Below, piece by piece: positions 8,868 to 19,029 of a DNA stretch of 64,000 nt. The position numbers and the translations under genes are program-made. The stretch spans positions 37,753 to 101,752 of the forward strand of contig JAFGDQ010000001.1 of assembly GCA_016932015.1 (NCBI GenBank), in the 5' to 3' direction. Below the pieces are notes generated by a model, which did not search any database, was not told the DNA's origin, and saw nothing but the letters and a program-made list of their open reading frames with translations. Position 1 is the first letter of the stretch, and every line of letters starts with the position of its first letter. Source of the DNA: Spirochaetota bacterium. Its GTDB lineage: Bacteria > Spirochaetota > UBA4802 > JAFGDQ01.

Positions 8868-9971
8868 TTAAAGTCCGATTTTTTCGCCTTTTAATTTATC
8901 AAACTCTTTCAGCATCTCTTTCTGTTTGGCTGTCAGTTTTTTAGGCACGTGTATATTGATTTTTATCAATTGATCACCTTTTCCGTAAGAACCCAGATAA
9001 GGAATTCCATTGCCTTTTAAGCGAAAGACCTGACCGTTTTCAGTTCCTGAAGGTATTTTCATTTTTGCTGTTTTTCCGGTAATAGTGGGAACTTCAATTT
9101 CTCCCCCAAGACACGCGACAGGAAAAGAAATATCAACCACGTTCAGAAGATCATTCCCGTGCCTTTCAAAAACATTATGCCTTTTCACATGTATGAAGAC
9201 ATACAAATCACCATTCGGCCCGTTATTCGGCCCTACTTCGCCTTCCCCGGTTATTTTAAGCCTTGAACCGGACTCAACTCCTGGAGGAATTTTGACTGTA
9301 ATTTTTCTTTTCTTTGCAACAATTCCTGCGCCTTTACAGGTTTTGCATGGTGAAGAAATAATTTTGCCCTCTCCCTTGCACTTATAACATGTCTGTGTAA
9401 CAGAGAAGAATCCCTGAGTTTGACGAACCTGCCCTGTCCCGTTACAGACAGAACATACGGTCGGCTGTGATCCGGGAGCAGCACCTGATCCCTGACATGC
9501 CGGGCATGATTCATTTCTCGGTATATCTACCTGTACCTCTTTGCCGCTAACCGCCTCTTCAAGTGTTATAGTAAGTTCATACTGAAGATCAGCTCCTCTT
9601 CTGGGCCTCTTTGTATGCCCTCTTGATCCGCCGCCGCCTCCACCAAAAAATCTTTCAAAAATATCACCAAGATCAAAATCAAAGTCTCCAAAAATATCGG
9701 AAAAATCTGCAGCGGCACCCCTTCCGAATCCGCCTTCAAACCCTGATACTCCTTCGTGACCGTATCTGTCATACATGGCTCTTTTCTGCGGATCCCTTAA
9801 AACTTCATAAGCTTCGGTTGCTTCCTTGAATTTTTCTACAGCTTCCGGATTATCTTTGTTTCTGTCAGGGTGATATTTCAGCGCTAACTTTCTGTAAGCT
9901 TGTTTAATAGCATTTTCATCTGCACTCTTGCTGACACCCAGTATTTCATAAAAATCTCTTTTTGTAGCCAA
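8868..9971 (-). CDS. dnaJ: Chaperone DnaJ (Hsp40)
   Basis: A 367-residue type I J-protein that delivers unfolded clients to DnaK and stimulates its ATPase. The J domain covers residues 1-70 with HPD at 34-36. It is followed by a Gly/Phe-rich linker, four zinc-finger CxxCxGxG repeats ([32 protein letters not shown]) and the C-terminal substrate-binding barrels. The start is a TTG at 9971 with AAGGGG 6 nt upstream, and the first residues [13 protein letters not shown] fit the family start. It is the last gene of the hrcA-grpE-dnaK-dnaJ operon. A stable stem-loop separates it from dnaK. Confidence 0.96.
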   Translation of the reverse strand: MATKRDFYEILGVSKSADENAIKQAYRKLALKYHPDRNKDNPEAVEKFKEATEAYEVLRDPQKRAMYDRYGHEGVSGFEGGFGRGAAADFSDIFGDFDFDLGDIFERFFGGGGGGSRGHTKRPRRGADLQYELTITLEEAVSGKEVQVDIPRNESCPACQGSGAAPGSQPTVCSVCNGTGQVRQTQGFFSVTQTCYKCKGEGKIISSPCKTCKGAGIVAKKRKITVKIPPGVESGSRLKITGEGEVGPNNGPNGDLYVFIHVKRHNVFERHGNDLLNVVDISFPVACLGGEIEVPTITGKTAKMKIPSGTENGQVFRLKGNGIPYLGSYGKGDQLIKINIHVPKKLTAKQKEMLKEFDKLKGEKIGL

Positions 9972-10048
9972 TATTAACCCCTTTTACGAAACAAACATAA
10001 TATGTAATTTCTAATACAAGAATTATAAATATAAAATATCAATTTTAT

Positions 10049-10080
10049 TGAATACCGGAATATTACTATTCCGGTATTCA
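10049..10080. other. Perfect stem-loop between dnaK and dnaJ
   Basis: Perfect 13-bp arms (TGAATACCGGAAT and its complement) enclose the loop ATTACT, 50 bp downstream of the dnaK stop. There is no U-tract on the - strand, so it is less likely a simple terminator. It may protect or process mRNA, or partially attenuate transcription so that DnaK exceeds DnaJ. Confidence 0.65.
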
Positions 10081-10130
10081 ATATTTATACTGTTTTCTTT
10101 TAATAACAGAAAAGAAACATAAATTTCGTT

Positions 10131-12083
10131 CTAATTCTCCTTGTCATCATCAACGACTTCATAATCAGCGTCATATACTTTTCCGCCGTCATTAGACGAG
10201 GATGAATCACCGTCTCCTCCTTCGTCCTTTTGTGCTGCACCCTCCGCTTCTGTTTTTCCGGGCTGGGCACCAGTCTGAGCTGATGATTCCTTATAAATTC
10301 TCTCCGCAAAGGTATGAGAAACCTGTTCCAGCTTCGTTTTTGCGTTTTTAATATTATCAATATTATTTGATTCCAGAGCACTGCGCAGATTATTAATTTC
10401 CGTCTCAATATTCTGTTTTTCAGCAGGCTCAATCTTGCTTTCATTATCCTTAATCATTTTTTCAAGAGAATAAATTATAGTATCCGCTTCATTCTTGATT
10501 TGAACAAGTTCTCTAGTTTTCTTGTCTTCATCCGCATGTTCCTCCGCTTCCCTTACCATCTTCTTTATTTCTTCATCTGACAATCCGCTGGAAGACTCAA
10601 TTCTGATTTTCTGTTCTTTGCCTGTACCGAGATCCTTTGCAGATACATGGACAATTCCGTTAGCGTCAATATCGAAAGCTACTTCAATCTGCGGAACACC
10701 TCTTGGAGCAGGAGGAATACCCACAAGTTCAAACCTTCCAAGGGTCCTGTTCTGAGTAGCCATCTCTCTTTCGCCCTGAAGAACATGTATCGACACAGCC
10801 GGCTGATTATCTGCAGCAGTTGAAAAAACCTGGCTCTTTTTAGTGGGTATTGTTGTATTTCTCTCAATAAGCTTTGTCATAACGCCGCCCAGAGTTTCAA
10901 TTCCAAGAGACAGAGGTGTAACATCAAGAAGAAGTACGTCATGAACATCGCCCGAAAGCACACCACCCTGTATTGAAGCACCAATCGCAACAACCTCATC
11001 CGGATTCACGCCTCTGTGAGGTTCCTTGCCGAAAATCTCTTTAACCAGCTCCTGAACAGCAGGTATTCTTGTGGATCCGCCGACAAGTATTACTTCATCA
11101 ATATCAGCTGCGGAAAAACCGGAATCCTGTAAAGCCTTCAAGCATGGATCTTTGGTTGAATTTATTAAATCACCGACCATTTGTTCAAAATTTGCTCTTG
11201 ATAAAGTTGTAACAAGATGTTTAGGCCCGCTTTGATCCGCAGTAAGAAAAGGAATATTTATTTCAGTCTGAAGTTTGTTTGAAAGCTCTATCTTTGCTTT
11301 TTCAGCGGCTTCCTTCAGCCTCTGTAGTGCCATCTTATCGCCGGAAACATCAATCCCGGTTTGTTTTTTGAATTCAGCAATAAGCCAGTCCATTATTTTC
11401 TGATCAAAGTCGTCACCGCCAAGATGTGTATTACCGTTTGTTGATTTAACCTCAAAAACACCGTCACCGAGTTCGAGTATGGAGATATCAAAAGTACCTC
11501 CGCCAAGGTCATAAACCGCAATTTTTTCATTAGCTTTCTTTTTATCAAGGCCGTAAGCGAGAGCCGCAGCAGTAGGTTCATTAATTATTCTTTCAACTTT
11601 TAAACCTGCAATCGCTCCTGCGTCTTTTGTAGCCTGTCTCTGGGAATCATTGAAATATGCAGGAACTGTTATTACAGCTTTATCAACTTTTTCGCCAAGA
11701 TAATCTTCAGCTGTCTGTTTCATCTTTTGAAGTATTCTTGCAGAAACTTCCTGCGGGGACAATTCTTCATAATCGGTTTTAACTTTAACACCGCCCTTCC
11801 CGTCATCAATTATTTGATACGGAATCATTTTCTTTTCTTCATTGATCTCTGAGAAACCCCGTCCCATAAACCTTTTAACTGAACGAATTGTATTTGCAGG
11901 GTTTGTAATAATCTGGTTTTTTGCCACCTGCCCAACAAGTCTTTCTCCTTTATCAGTCAAGGCAACAATTGACGGAGTAGTTCTTTGTCCTTCGGCATTC
12001 TGTATAACGATTGGCTCCCCTCCTGTCATTACAGCAACACAGGAATTTGTGGTACCGAGGTCTATACCGATTATCTTACTCAT
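10131..12083 (-). CDS. dnaK: Chaperone DnaK (Hsp70)
   Basis: A 650-residue Hsp70. The nucleotide-binding domain begins [14 protein letters not shown], contains [12 protein letters not shown] and [12 protein letters not shown], and is followed by the [15 protein letters not shown] linker and the substrate-binding domain. The C-terminal tail is Ser/Gly/Asp-rich and acidic. AAGGAG lies 8 nt before the ATG. It works with DnaJ and the exchange factor GrpE, both encoded in the same operon, and is predicted to be under HrcA/CIRCE control. Confidence 0.98.
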   Translation of the reverse strand: MSKIIGIDLGTTNSCVAVMTGGEPIVIQNAEGQRTTPSIVALTDKGERLVGQVAKNQIITNPANTIRSVKRFMGRGFSEINEEKKMIPYQIIDDGKGGVKVKTDYEELSPQEVSARILQKMKQTAEDYLGEKVDKAVITVPAYFNDSQRQATKDAGAIAGLKVERIINEPTAAALAYGLDKKKANEKIAVYDLGGGTFDISILELGDGVFEVKSTNGNTHLGGDDFDQKIMDWLIAEFKKQTGIDVSGDKMALQRLKEAAEKAKIELSNKLQTEINIPFLTADQSGPKHLVTTLSRANFEQMVGDLINSTKDPCLKALQDSGFSAADIDEVILVGGSTRIPAVQELVKEIFGKEPHRGVNPDEVVAIGASIQGGVLSGDVHDVLLLDVTPLSLGIETLGGVMTKLIERNTTIPTKKSQVFSTAADNQPAVSIHVLQGEREMATQNRTLGRFELVGIPPAPRGVPQIEVAFDIDANGIVHVSAKDLGTGKEQKIRIESSSGLSDEEIKKMVREAEEHADEDKKTRELVQIKNEADTIIYSLEKMIKDNESKIEPAEKQNIETEINNLRSALESNNIDNIKNAKTKLEQVSHTFAERIYKESSAQTGAQPGKTEAEGAAQKDEGGDGDSSSSNDGGKVYDADYEVVDDDKEN

Positions 12084-12143
12084 TTTATTTCTCCTTTGTT
12101 TTCGATTAAAAATTTAACATTTCATTATATTTATTATAATTTA

Positions 12144-12866
12144 TTATTGTAATCCTTCGCTGCCGGAACCGGAATTTCCGGAATCCGGATTTTCATCTGA
12201 TTTTTTTCCCGGTTTTGAAACCTTTACCTTTGCACTTCGAACCAGATAATCATCGAGCCTGAATCCCTTTTGATAAACTTTTGTGATTGTTTCTTCTGCA
12301 ACCTCATCAGTCTCTTCGATTTCAACTGCTTCATTAAAATTCGGATCAAAAACCCGATTCAATGAATCAATCTCTTCAATCCCGTAATCCTTAAGCATAT
12401 CCTCTATTCTTTTTGATATCATGGAGAATCCGTCTGCAAATGAATCACAAACCTCCTTTGCAGTCTGCCCTTCATTTGAATCCACACTGCATGCGGCTTC
12501 TCTTGCTCTCAGAAGATCATCATTGATGTTTATTATATCAAGTGCCATATCTCTTATAGCCAGCTTTCTCTGCTCTTCCTGATTTTTAACCATTCTTTTT
12601 TTATAATTCTCGAAATCTGCCTGTCGCCTTTTCATGGTGTCAGTAAGAATCTCAATTTCCCTGATCTTCTTCTCAAGCTCACTCTCGGTATTATCTCCAC
12701 CGGAAGGTTGTTCGTTCTGAACATCTTCACCTGTATTGACTGCGTTTTTTATATCAGAATCCTCCACAGGTTGTGAATCAATATTATCTTCCCTGTCTTC
12801 AACATTTTCAGTAAATTCCTCATTTTCATTTACTTCATTTACATTTTCTTTCTTGTCTCTCATCAT
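12144..12866 (-). CDS. grpE: Nucleotide exchange factor GrpE
   Basis: A 240-residue GrpE that releases ADP from DnaK. The first ~70 residues are very acidic and probably disordered. They lead into the long dimeric coiled coil (around MKRRQADFENYKKRM) and the C-terminal beta wing with GIEEIDSLNRVFDPNFNEAV. Two adjacent Met codons are possible starts; GGTGAG lies just upstream and fits the second (12863) slightly better. It lies between hrcA and dnaK. Confidence 0.95.
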   Translation of the reverse strand: MMRDKKENVNEVNENEEFTENVEDREDNIDSQPVEDSDIKNAVNTGEDVQNEQPSGGDNTESELEKKIREIEILTDTMKRRQADFENYKKRMVKNQEEQRKLAIRDMALDIININDDLLRAREAACSVDSNEGQTAKEVCDSFADGFSMISKRIEDMLKDYGIEEIDSLNRVFDPNFNEAVEIEETDEVAEETITKVYQKGFRLDDYLVRSAKVKVSKPGKKSDENPDSGNSGSGSEGLQ

Positions 12867-12955
12867 AAGCTCACCCGATTTAATCTATTAATATTTATCT
12901 GCAAGTTGATTTTATTTAATTTAAAATTACATAATTTATGAATATTACACTGTTA

Positions 12956-14014
12956 TCAGTTCACCATTCTGGTTAAGAGATTGGAAATCATTCTTCCGGT
13001 ATAGTCTACCAGAGGAACAATCTTTTCATAATCCATTCTTGTGGGGCCGAGAACCCCAAGCGAACCGACATTAACGCTTCCAATTTTATAGGAAGAAGAC
13101 ACAATGCTGCATCCGTATATATCCTCTCCGTCTATACCTTCTCCTATAAAAGTATGCACTCCATCTGTATCTATGTTCTTTTCCATGATCATTTTCAGAG
13201 TTTCTTTTTTCTTTAACAGATGAAGAAGAGTTTCCATTCTGTCTTTCTCAATCATATCAGGAATATGAAGGAGATTTTCAATTCCATCAATATAAAGTTG
13301 AGAATTTTCATTCTTAGACAAAGCAAGTTCAGCTATATCAAGGGCAATCTCATCACGTGAATTCATCATTTTATCTTGACGTAAACTATCGAACACCTCT
13401 TTCTTAATATCAAAAAGCGAATAGCCGCAAAGCTCACTTGTGAGGTATTTCGAATATGCGTGAAGATCATCATGGCTGAAAGAAGATGAAATTGAAATTT
13501 TCTGATTAACCACTGTTCCCATACGGGTAACAAGTATAAATAATACAGTATTCTCAGATAAAGGAACAAGCTCTATATGTTTTACAATAGAATAGTCCGG
13601 TATAGGTGTTAATACAACACCGGCATAATTTGAGACAGTAGAAAGCATTTTAGTAAGAGAATTAAACATCTGGTCAATCTGCAATTCCCTTCTAAGAGTT
13701 TCCTCATTTAAATTGGAATTATTGTCTATCGTGAATTCATATGAATCCAGAAGCGATTCAACATAGAACCTGTATCCTTTATCAGTCGGAAGCCGGCCTG
13801 CAGATGTATGAGGCTGAGTTAAATAGCCCATCTTTTCAAGATCAAACATAATATTTCTCATCGTGGCTGGTGAGATTGAAAAAGAATATTTAATTACAAA
13901 AGACCGCGAACCTATCGGTTTACCTGAGACTATATATTCATATACAAGTGCTTTTAAGACAGATGATTCTCTTTCACTTAAATGTTTATTCTGTGTATTA
14001 TTATCTTTTTTCAT
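12956..14014 (-). CDS. hrcA: Heat-inducible transcription repressor HrcA
   Basis: A winged-helix repressor that binds CIRCE and is kept active by GroE chaperones. The N-terminal helix-turn-helix includes IGSRSFVIKYSFSISPATMRN and LEKMGYLTQPHTSAGR. The GAF-like core and the C-terminal VGSLGVLGPTRMDYEKIVPLVDYTGRMIS are typical. I chose the ATG at 14014 (352 residues); an in-frame GTG at 14029 would add five residues, and neither has a strong ribosome binding site. It is the first gene of the operon, directly behind its own operator, so it is autoregulated. Confidence 0.94.
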   Translation of the reverse strand: MKKDNNTQNKHLSERESSVLKALVYEYIVSGKPIGSRSFVIKYSFSISPATMRNIMFDLEKMGYLTQPHTSAGRLPTDKGYRFYVESLLDSYEFTIDNNSNLNEETLRRELQIDQMFNSLTKMLSTVSNYAGVVLTPIPDYSIVKHIELVPLSENTVLFILVTRMGTVVNQKISISSSFSHDDLHAYSKYLTSELCGYSLFDIKKEVFDSLRQDKMMNSRDEIALDIAELALSKNENSQLYIDGIENLLHIPDMIEKDRMETLLHLLKKKETLKMIMEKNIDTDGVHTFIGEGIDGEDIYGCSIVSSSYKIGSVNVGSLGVLGPTRMDYEKIVPLVDYTGRMISNLLTRMVN

Positions 14015-14044
14015 GATATTTAATTTCACAAAATACTTTTTTTA

Positions 14045-14071
14045 TTAGCACTCATCAATATCGAGTGCTAA
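14045..14071 (-). promoter_or_regulatory. CIRCE operator (HrcA binding site)
   Basis: An exact consensus inverted repeat: TTAGCACTC at 14045-14053, a 9-bp spacer, and GAGTGCTAA at 14063-14071. It sits at the predicted transcription start of the hrcA operon, 30 bp before the start codon. Confidence 0.97.
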
Positions 14072-14072
14072 T

Positions 14073-14101
14073 AAATTAAATAAAAAAAACGCCTGTGTCA
14101 A
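14073..14101 (-). promoter_or_regulatory. Promoter of the hrcA-grpE-dnaK-dnaJ operon
   Basis: Read on the - strand, TTGACA (14101-14096) and TAATTT (14078-14073) have a 17-bp spacer. CIRCE begins 2 bp downstream of the -10, so bound HrcA would block initiation. Confidence 0.65.
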
Positions 14102-14140
14102 GTCAAAAAAATATTTTTGTATAATAAAAATAATAAAACT

Positions 14141-14959
14141 TTATGTTTTTTTCTTTTTTTTCTTTTTTGAATCTTTCTTTTTTTCGTCTGACTCCAGCCT
14201 TTCCCTTAAAGCATCTATCGTATTTTTCAGTCTTGTTGCTTCTTCAGATTCTCCGGTCAAAACATTGATTTTTCGCAAACTCGACAATAATTCAATGGAT
14301 TTAAGCATATCCGCCGGAACCTGAGTGGAGACTTCATATCTTGTCCTGAACTGCTGTGCCGCAATACCAAGATTCTTTTTACACAACTTCAGTAAATCCT
14401 GCCTTTCCCTGAAGAACTCAGTTCTAGGATCCCTGTATTTCTGAATATCGGAAAAATTAATAAAATTTTTCATTATTACGGCAATTCTGCCCTGCATGTC
14501 AACAAATGACCATTTCCATTTGGATCCCTCACCCATTCTCTTAATAAGCATTAAAATCATATTTTGTATTAAATTTAGTAAGTTGATAATCTGTAGAGGA
14601 TTTACTTTATCAATTTTTTTCAAATACTCTTCGTTTTCCTTAAGTGATCTGTCAATATCACTGCCGACGATTTCCTCTGCCAGCTGCAGTACTTTATATA
14701 TTTCTTTTCTGGCATTATTTAAATATGTCTCATTTTTCTGATCAAGCATATCCAGTGAAATATCATTCATTTTTATGTACAGCCTGATTATTTTAATATA
14801 ATCCAGTATAGCTTCAATGTTCAGGTAACCTTTAATGGAAGACATCGTTTTAATCTTATTCGTAATGTCTTTAATTGCATTTCTTGCCTGCTCAATTCCT
14901 TCATGATGCTCTTTTACATAGTTATTATAGGCAACTCTTTCAGCTTTTGTAATTGTCAT
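14141..14959 (-). CDS. Helical protein of unknown function with Lys-rich tail
   Basis: I start this gene at the second in-frame Met (14959, 272 residues), because GGAG lies 7 nt before it. The first ATG at 14974 would place that GGAG inside the gene. The protein is almost entirely helical and charged, with no signal peptide or membrane segment. It ends in about 13 residues that are nearly all Lys, which suggests nucleic-acid or membrane-surface contact. I recognise no family. It lies upstream of, and on the same strand as, the heat-shock operon but outside its promoter. Confidence 0.7.
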   Translation of the reverse strand: MTITKAERVAYNNYVKEHHEGIEQARNAIKDITNKIKTMSSIKGYLNIEAILDYIKIIRLYIKMNDISLDMLDQKNETYLNNARKEIYKVLQLAEEIVGSDIDRSLKENEEYLKKIDKVNPLQIINLLNLIQNMILMLIKRMGEGSKWKWSFVDMQGRIAVIMKNFINFSDIQKYRDPRTEFFRERQDLLKLCKKNLGIAAQQFRTRYEVSTQVPADMLKSIELLSSLRKINVLTGESEEATRLKNTIDALRERLESDEKKKDSKKKKKKKT

Positions 14960-15141
14960 AGGTTTGCTCCGCATTAGTTACTGATGGAGTGTTTACTTCA
15001 AAAATACCGCAATTCCATAGCATAAAAACAAAAGTAAACCAGCATCTATACACTTAATTACTTTAAAAAATATTTGTGTTTGTCAACCTACTTTCAATTA
15101 TCTGCTTGATTCATATTCAAAATCTTTTCATATGACGCATT

Positions 15142-17598
15142 ATGGGAAAACTAAACAATAACATCATAAATAATCTGGTATTTAATCTGAGAAAACCTGC
15201 CAGATACACCGGGCAGGAACTGAATATAATACGGAAAGATGATCCTTTTATCAGAATGGCGATATGCTATCCGGATTTATATGAAATCGGCATGTCCAAT
15301 AACGGGATCAGGATACTGTATGACATTGCCAACAATATTGAAGACGTTGCATGCGAACGTGCTTTTGCGGTACCGGAGGATTTTGAACAGAAAATCAGGT
15401 CAATGGAAATTCCGCTATATACACTGGAATCATATACCCCATTATGCGAACTTGATATAATAGGTTTTAATGTTGCGTATGAGCTGCTTTATACCAATAT
15501 ACTGCAAATACTTGATCTTGGGCGCATCCCGCTTCTAAGCAAAGAAAGAAAAGACGGAGACCCTATAATTATCGGTGGCGGAGAATCAGTCTCTAATCCT
15601 ATGCCTTTAAACAATTTCTTTGACGCATTTTTTATCGGTGACGGGGAAGAAGGCATTACAGATATACTGAACACAGTCAAAAATGCGAAACTTAAATCTT
15701 TAAACAGAAAAAAAACAATAAATCTTTTAAACAATGTTGAGGGAGTCTATATTCCGGACAGGAATTCAGAAAACAAAACACCTTTAAATATCAAACAGGT
15801 AAAAAAAAGAATAAACCGGAATGTATCATTAAATAATCCGCTTAAACCTATAATGCCCAGCATGGGCATTGTTCAGGAAAGACTTGTTATTGAAGTAACA
15901 CGCGGATGTAAAAATATGTGTAATTACTGCCATTCAGGTTTTTACGAAATGCCGTACAGATACGGGAAGCCTGAAATATTAAGAGACCGTCTGTTTGAAC
16001 TGTTAAAGAACGCTCATTACAGCGAACTGACCTTATCCTCTTTGTCCATTGCAGACTATAATTATCTTATCAGACTTTTGAATTATATTTTACCTGGACT
16101 CATAGAAAGAGGAATTTCCATTTCCCTTCCTTCTCTTAAAGTAAATAAAAAAACCCTGCCGATTATACAGGAAATTTCAGACATCAGAAAATCCTCTCTT
16201 ACATTCGCAGTTGAATCCGGCTGTGAAGAGATAAGAGAAAGAGCAAATAAAAAGCTTCAGACTGATGACATTATTAATATCGCAGACTATATTTTTAACA
16301 ACGGCTGGACTACATTGAAACTGTATTTCATGATAGGCCTGCCCGGTTTTGAAGAATATGATGAAGCGGGCGCCATTATCAACCTTCTAAAAAACATTTA
16401 TTCCAAAGCAGGTAAAAAGAAACGCCTCAATGTAACGATATCCCCTTTTATACCAAAACCGCATACTCCATTTCAATGGGAAAAACAGGCGGATTCCGAA
16501 TATTTGCTGGAGACAGTTTTAAGAATCAAAAGAGGTCTTCCCCGAAGCATTTCCATAAAAGAGCACAATATATATTCCACCCTTCTTGAAGGCGTTATGG
16601 CAAGAGGGGACTCAAGACTGAATGAAGTAATTTATAATTCCTACAAACAGGGATGCAGACTTGATTCATGGAATGAAAATTTTAAATTTGAAATATGGGA
16701 AAAGAATCTCAATGCTATAGGTAACTGGAAAAATTATCTGGACCGGAAAGATGAAAATGAAGACCTGCCGTGGAGTTTTATTTCAACCGGATTTGAATCG
16801 GTTGTCAGAAGACAAAGAGATAAAATGTACAGGACTCTCCTGAAAAAAGATGAAACTCCTTATCATGACATACTGGATACTGCCGCAATTCAAGAAGCCG
16901 TAAATCGATTCAAGAAAAAATACGACACTGCCGGAAGAATCAGATTGAAAATTTCAAAAACCGGAAACGCCAAATATATTTCGCATCTGGACTTTATGGC
17001 AGTAATTATCAGAGGGTTAAGATTGATAGACTTTCCTGTTTCTTTCACACAGGGATTCAACAAGAGAGAAAAAATATCTATGGGGTTCCCCCTCCCGGTA
17101 GGAATTGAAAGCATCTGCGAGCTTTGTGATGTTGACATTTCCGAATCCGTGAATATTGACGGCCTGCCCCTGATTCTTAGCCGGAAACTGCCTGAAGGAA
17201 TTAATGTCCTTTCAGCAGATTACGCAGACAAAAAAGAATCAATAATGAGCATTACGCGCGCATCTGAATTTTCAGTAGAAATAAATAATTCGAAACTCAG
17301 GGAAACTTTTATAGACAGCCTGAATGCCGGGAAAGACTTTGTCAAAAAAACAAAAAAAGAAGAAAAAGCAGTCAGTTTTGATAAAGCTGTAATTTCATAT
17401 GAGATAAAACATGCCGGCACCGCAGATAAAACAAAAGAGATAATTATAAAAATTCCCACAGGTGACGAGAACTCTGTCAGAATCGATGATCTTGTCCTGA
17501 GCCTTGCAGATGCAGTCTACGATGATTTTTACAATTTTAAAATCGTCAAATTAGGCCAGTACAGAGAAAGTAACAACAGTCTGGAAGCAATAAAATAA
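15142..17598 (+). CDS. Radical SAM protein (TIGR03960-like) fused to DUF2344 (TIGR03936-like)
   Basis: An 818-residue fusion. Residues ~1-230 form a B12-binding-like Rossmann domain typical of TIGR03960. The radical SAM core follows with Cys256, Cys260 and Cys263 (CKNMCNYC), which bind the [4Fe-4S] cluster that cleaves SAM. The last ~220 residues are DUF2344, recognised by KISHLDFM-like KYISHLDFM, FTQGFNKREKISMGFPLPVG and CELCDVDI. In other bacteria these two parts are adjacent genes, often beside RNase E/G, or are fused. The reaction is unknown, though RNA or ribosome modification is often suspected. The gene stands alone here, and a symmetric hairpin follows it. Confidence 0.88.
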   Translation: MGKLNNNIINNLVFNLRKPARYTGQELNIIRKDDPFIRMAICYPDLYEIGMSNNGIRILYDIANNIEDVACERAFAVPEDFEQKIRSMEIPLYTLESYTPLCELDIIGFNVAYELLYTNILQILDLGRIPLLSKERKDGDPIIIGGGESVSNPMPLNNFFDAFFIGDGEEGITDILNTVKNAKLKSLNRKKTINLLNNVEGVYIPDRNSENKTPLNIKQVKKRINRNVSLNNPLKPIMPSMGIVQERLVIEVTRGCKNMCNYCHSGFYEMPYRYGKPEILRDRLFELLKNAHYSELTLSSLSIADYNYLIRLLNYILPGLIERGISISLPSLKVNKKTLPIIQEISDIRKSSLTFAVESGCEEIRERANKKLQTDDIINIADYIFNNGWTTLKLYFMIGLPGFEEYDEAGAIINLLKNIYSKAGKKKRLNVTISPFIPKPHTPFQWEKQADSEYLLETVLRIKRGLPRSISIKEHNIYSTLLEGVMARGDSRLNEVIYNSYKQGCRLDSWNENFKFEIWEKNLNAIGNWKNYLDRKDENEDLPWSFISTGFESVVRRQRDKMYRTLLKKDETPYHDILDTAAIQEAVNRFKKKYDTAGRIRLKISKTGNAKYISHLDFMAVIIRGLRLIDFPVSFTQGFNKREKISMGFPLPVGIESICELCDVDISESVNIDGLPLILSRKLPEGINVLSADYADKKESIMSITRASEFSVEINNSKLRETFIDSLNAGKDFVKKTKKEEKAVSFDKAVISYEIKHAGTADKTKEIIIKIPTGDENSVRIDDLVLSLADAVYDDFYNFKIVKLGQYRESNNSLEAIK

Positions 17599-17633
17599 AA
17601 AGCTGATTCAAACCACACCATATAAAAACAAAA

Positions 17634-17675
17634 GCGATGTTTTTAATCACCCCGTACGGATAATAAAAACATCGC
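17634..17675. terminator. Hairpin between convergent genes
   Basis: Perfect 12-bp arms (GCGATGTTTTTA at 17634-17645 and its complement at 17664-17675) enclose an 18-nt loop. It lies between the ends of the radical SAM gene and ino1, so it could serve as a bidirectional end signal. No U-tract follows outside the stem. Confidence 0.55.
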
Positions 17676-17709
17676 CTGCTTCAACTTCTATATAAAATAT
17701 ATTTTACTA

Positions 17710-19029
17710 CTAATCGTAAGATTCAGACCCAAGGAATGTAACCGGCGGTTCATCCATCAGCCAGCGCAGCGTATTTTTAAGCTTCATTAACTGAACAAAA
17801 AGATCATGAATCGGATCGCGATCCGGTTCATGCATCGGGCTTTTCCAGTAAAAAGACAGCCATTCCTGGTTGCCATATAATGATGCGCGTTTTGAAAGGT
17901 CCATAAAAAGTGCCAGGTCAAGAACTATCGGAGCAGCCAGAATTGAATCCCTGCACAAAAAGTCTATCTTAATCTGCATCGGGTAGCCCAACCAGCCAAA
18001 AATGTCTATATTATCCCAACCTTCCTTATTGTCGCCTCTCGGCGGATAATAATTGATAGTTACTTTATGGTAATAATCCTTATATAAATCAGGATATATT
18101 TCAGGCTGAAAAATACGGTCAAGAACCGATAATTTACTTACTTCCTTTGTTTTAAAAGATTCAGGATCATCAAGTACTTCTCCGTCACGGTTACCAAGTA
18201 TATTGGTAGAATACCAGCCACTAACTCCAAGCATTCTTGCTTTCAATCCGGGAGACAGTATTGTTTTCATCAGGGTCTGTCCTGTTTTAAAATCCTTACC
18301 CCCCATCGGAGCTTTATTTTTATCAGCAAGTTCCCAGAGTGCCGGAATATCATTACAGAGGTTTGGAGCTCCGTTCGCGTAAGGAATGCCAAGAGACAAT
18401 GCTGCATAAGCATAAATCATACTTGGAGCAATCTTCGGATGACTTTCTTTCAATGCCTTTTCAAAATTTTCAAGAGTATCATGAACGCCTGGAATTACCT
18501 GCTGAAATATTTCAGTACTGCCACACCAGACCATTACCATTCTGGACAGCTTTTTCTCTTCCTTGAACTTAAGGATATCATCTTTAACCATCTGTGCGAG
18601 ATCCCAGTATGAAGGAGCTTTTTTTACCCATACGCCATCCAGTTTTTTAACGTATTCTTTATTAAAAACAGCTTTCCATGGTTTTATAGCGGACAGCTCA
18701 GCTTTTATAGGCTCAATATCCTCTTTTTTTATAACTCTTGCCTTTGATGCTGCTTCATAAACATTATCTTCAAAAATATCCCATCCGCCGAATTCAATAT
18801 CCTCAAGACTCGCGAGAGGCACAAAATCTTTAATATTTACATATTTCGCTTTATCACCTTTGCCTACTTTGATCTTACCCATCTGAGTTAAAGATCCGAT
18901 TGGCAGGCTCAGGCCTTTTCTTATTAGCAATACACCGGATATAAATGTCGTACTGACAGCACCAAGACCCGGTATGAGAATACCGAGTTTTCCTTCTGGT
19001 TTATCTATTCCATCTTTTTTCAATGTCAA
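17710..19029 (-). CDS. ino1: myo-Inositol-1-phosphate synthase
   Basis: A 439-residue NAD-dependent isomerase that converts glucose 6-phosphate to inositol 3-phosphate. The NAD-binding start reads GILIPGLGAVSTTF. Family signatures include the GGKDFKTGQT loop, NILGNRDGEVLDDP, and the catalytic region with MQIKIDFLCRDSILAAP carrying conserved Lys and Asp residues. It begins at a TTG at 19029 with GAGGAG 6 nt upstream. No phosphatidylinositol-phosphate synthase is visible nearby, so the end product (inositol lipid, di-inositol phosphate osmolyte or other) is open. It is monocistronic. Confidence 0.93.
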   Translation of the reverse strand: MTLKKDGIDKPEGKLGILIPGLGAVSTTFISGVLLIRKGLSLPIGSLTQMGKIKVGKGDKAKYVNIKDFVPLASLEDIEFGGWDIFEDNVYEAASKARVIKKEDIEPIKAELSAIKPWKAVFNKEYVKKLDGVWVKKAPSYWDLAQMVKDDILKFKEEKKLSRMVMVWCGSTEIFQQVIPGVHDTLENFEKALKESHPKIAPSMIYAYAALSLGIPYANGAPNLCNDIPALWELADKNKAPMGGKDFKTGQTLMKTILSPGLKARMLGVSGWYSTNILGNRDGEVLDDPESFKTKEVSKLSVLDRIFQPEIYPDLYKDYYHKVTINYYPPRGDNKEGWDNIDIFGWLGYPMQIKIDFLCRDSILAAPIVLDLALFMDLSKRASLYGNQEWLSFYWKSPMHEPDRDPIHDLFVQLMKLKNTLRWLMDEPPVTFLGSESYD

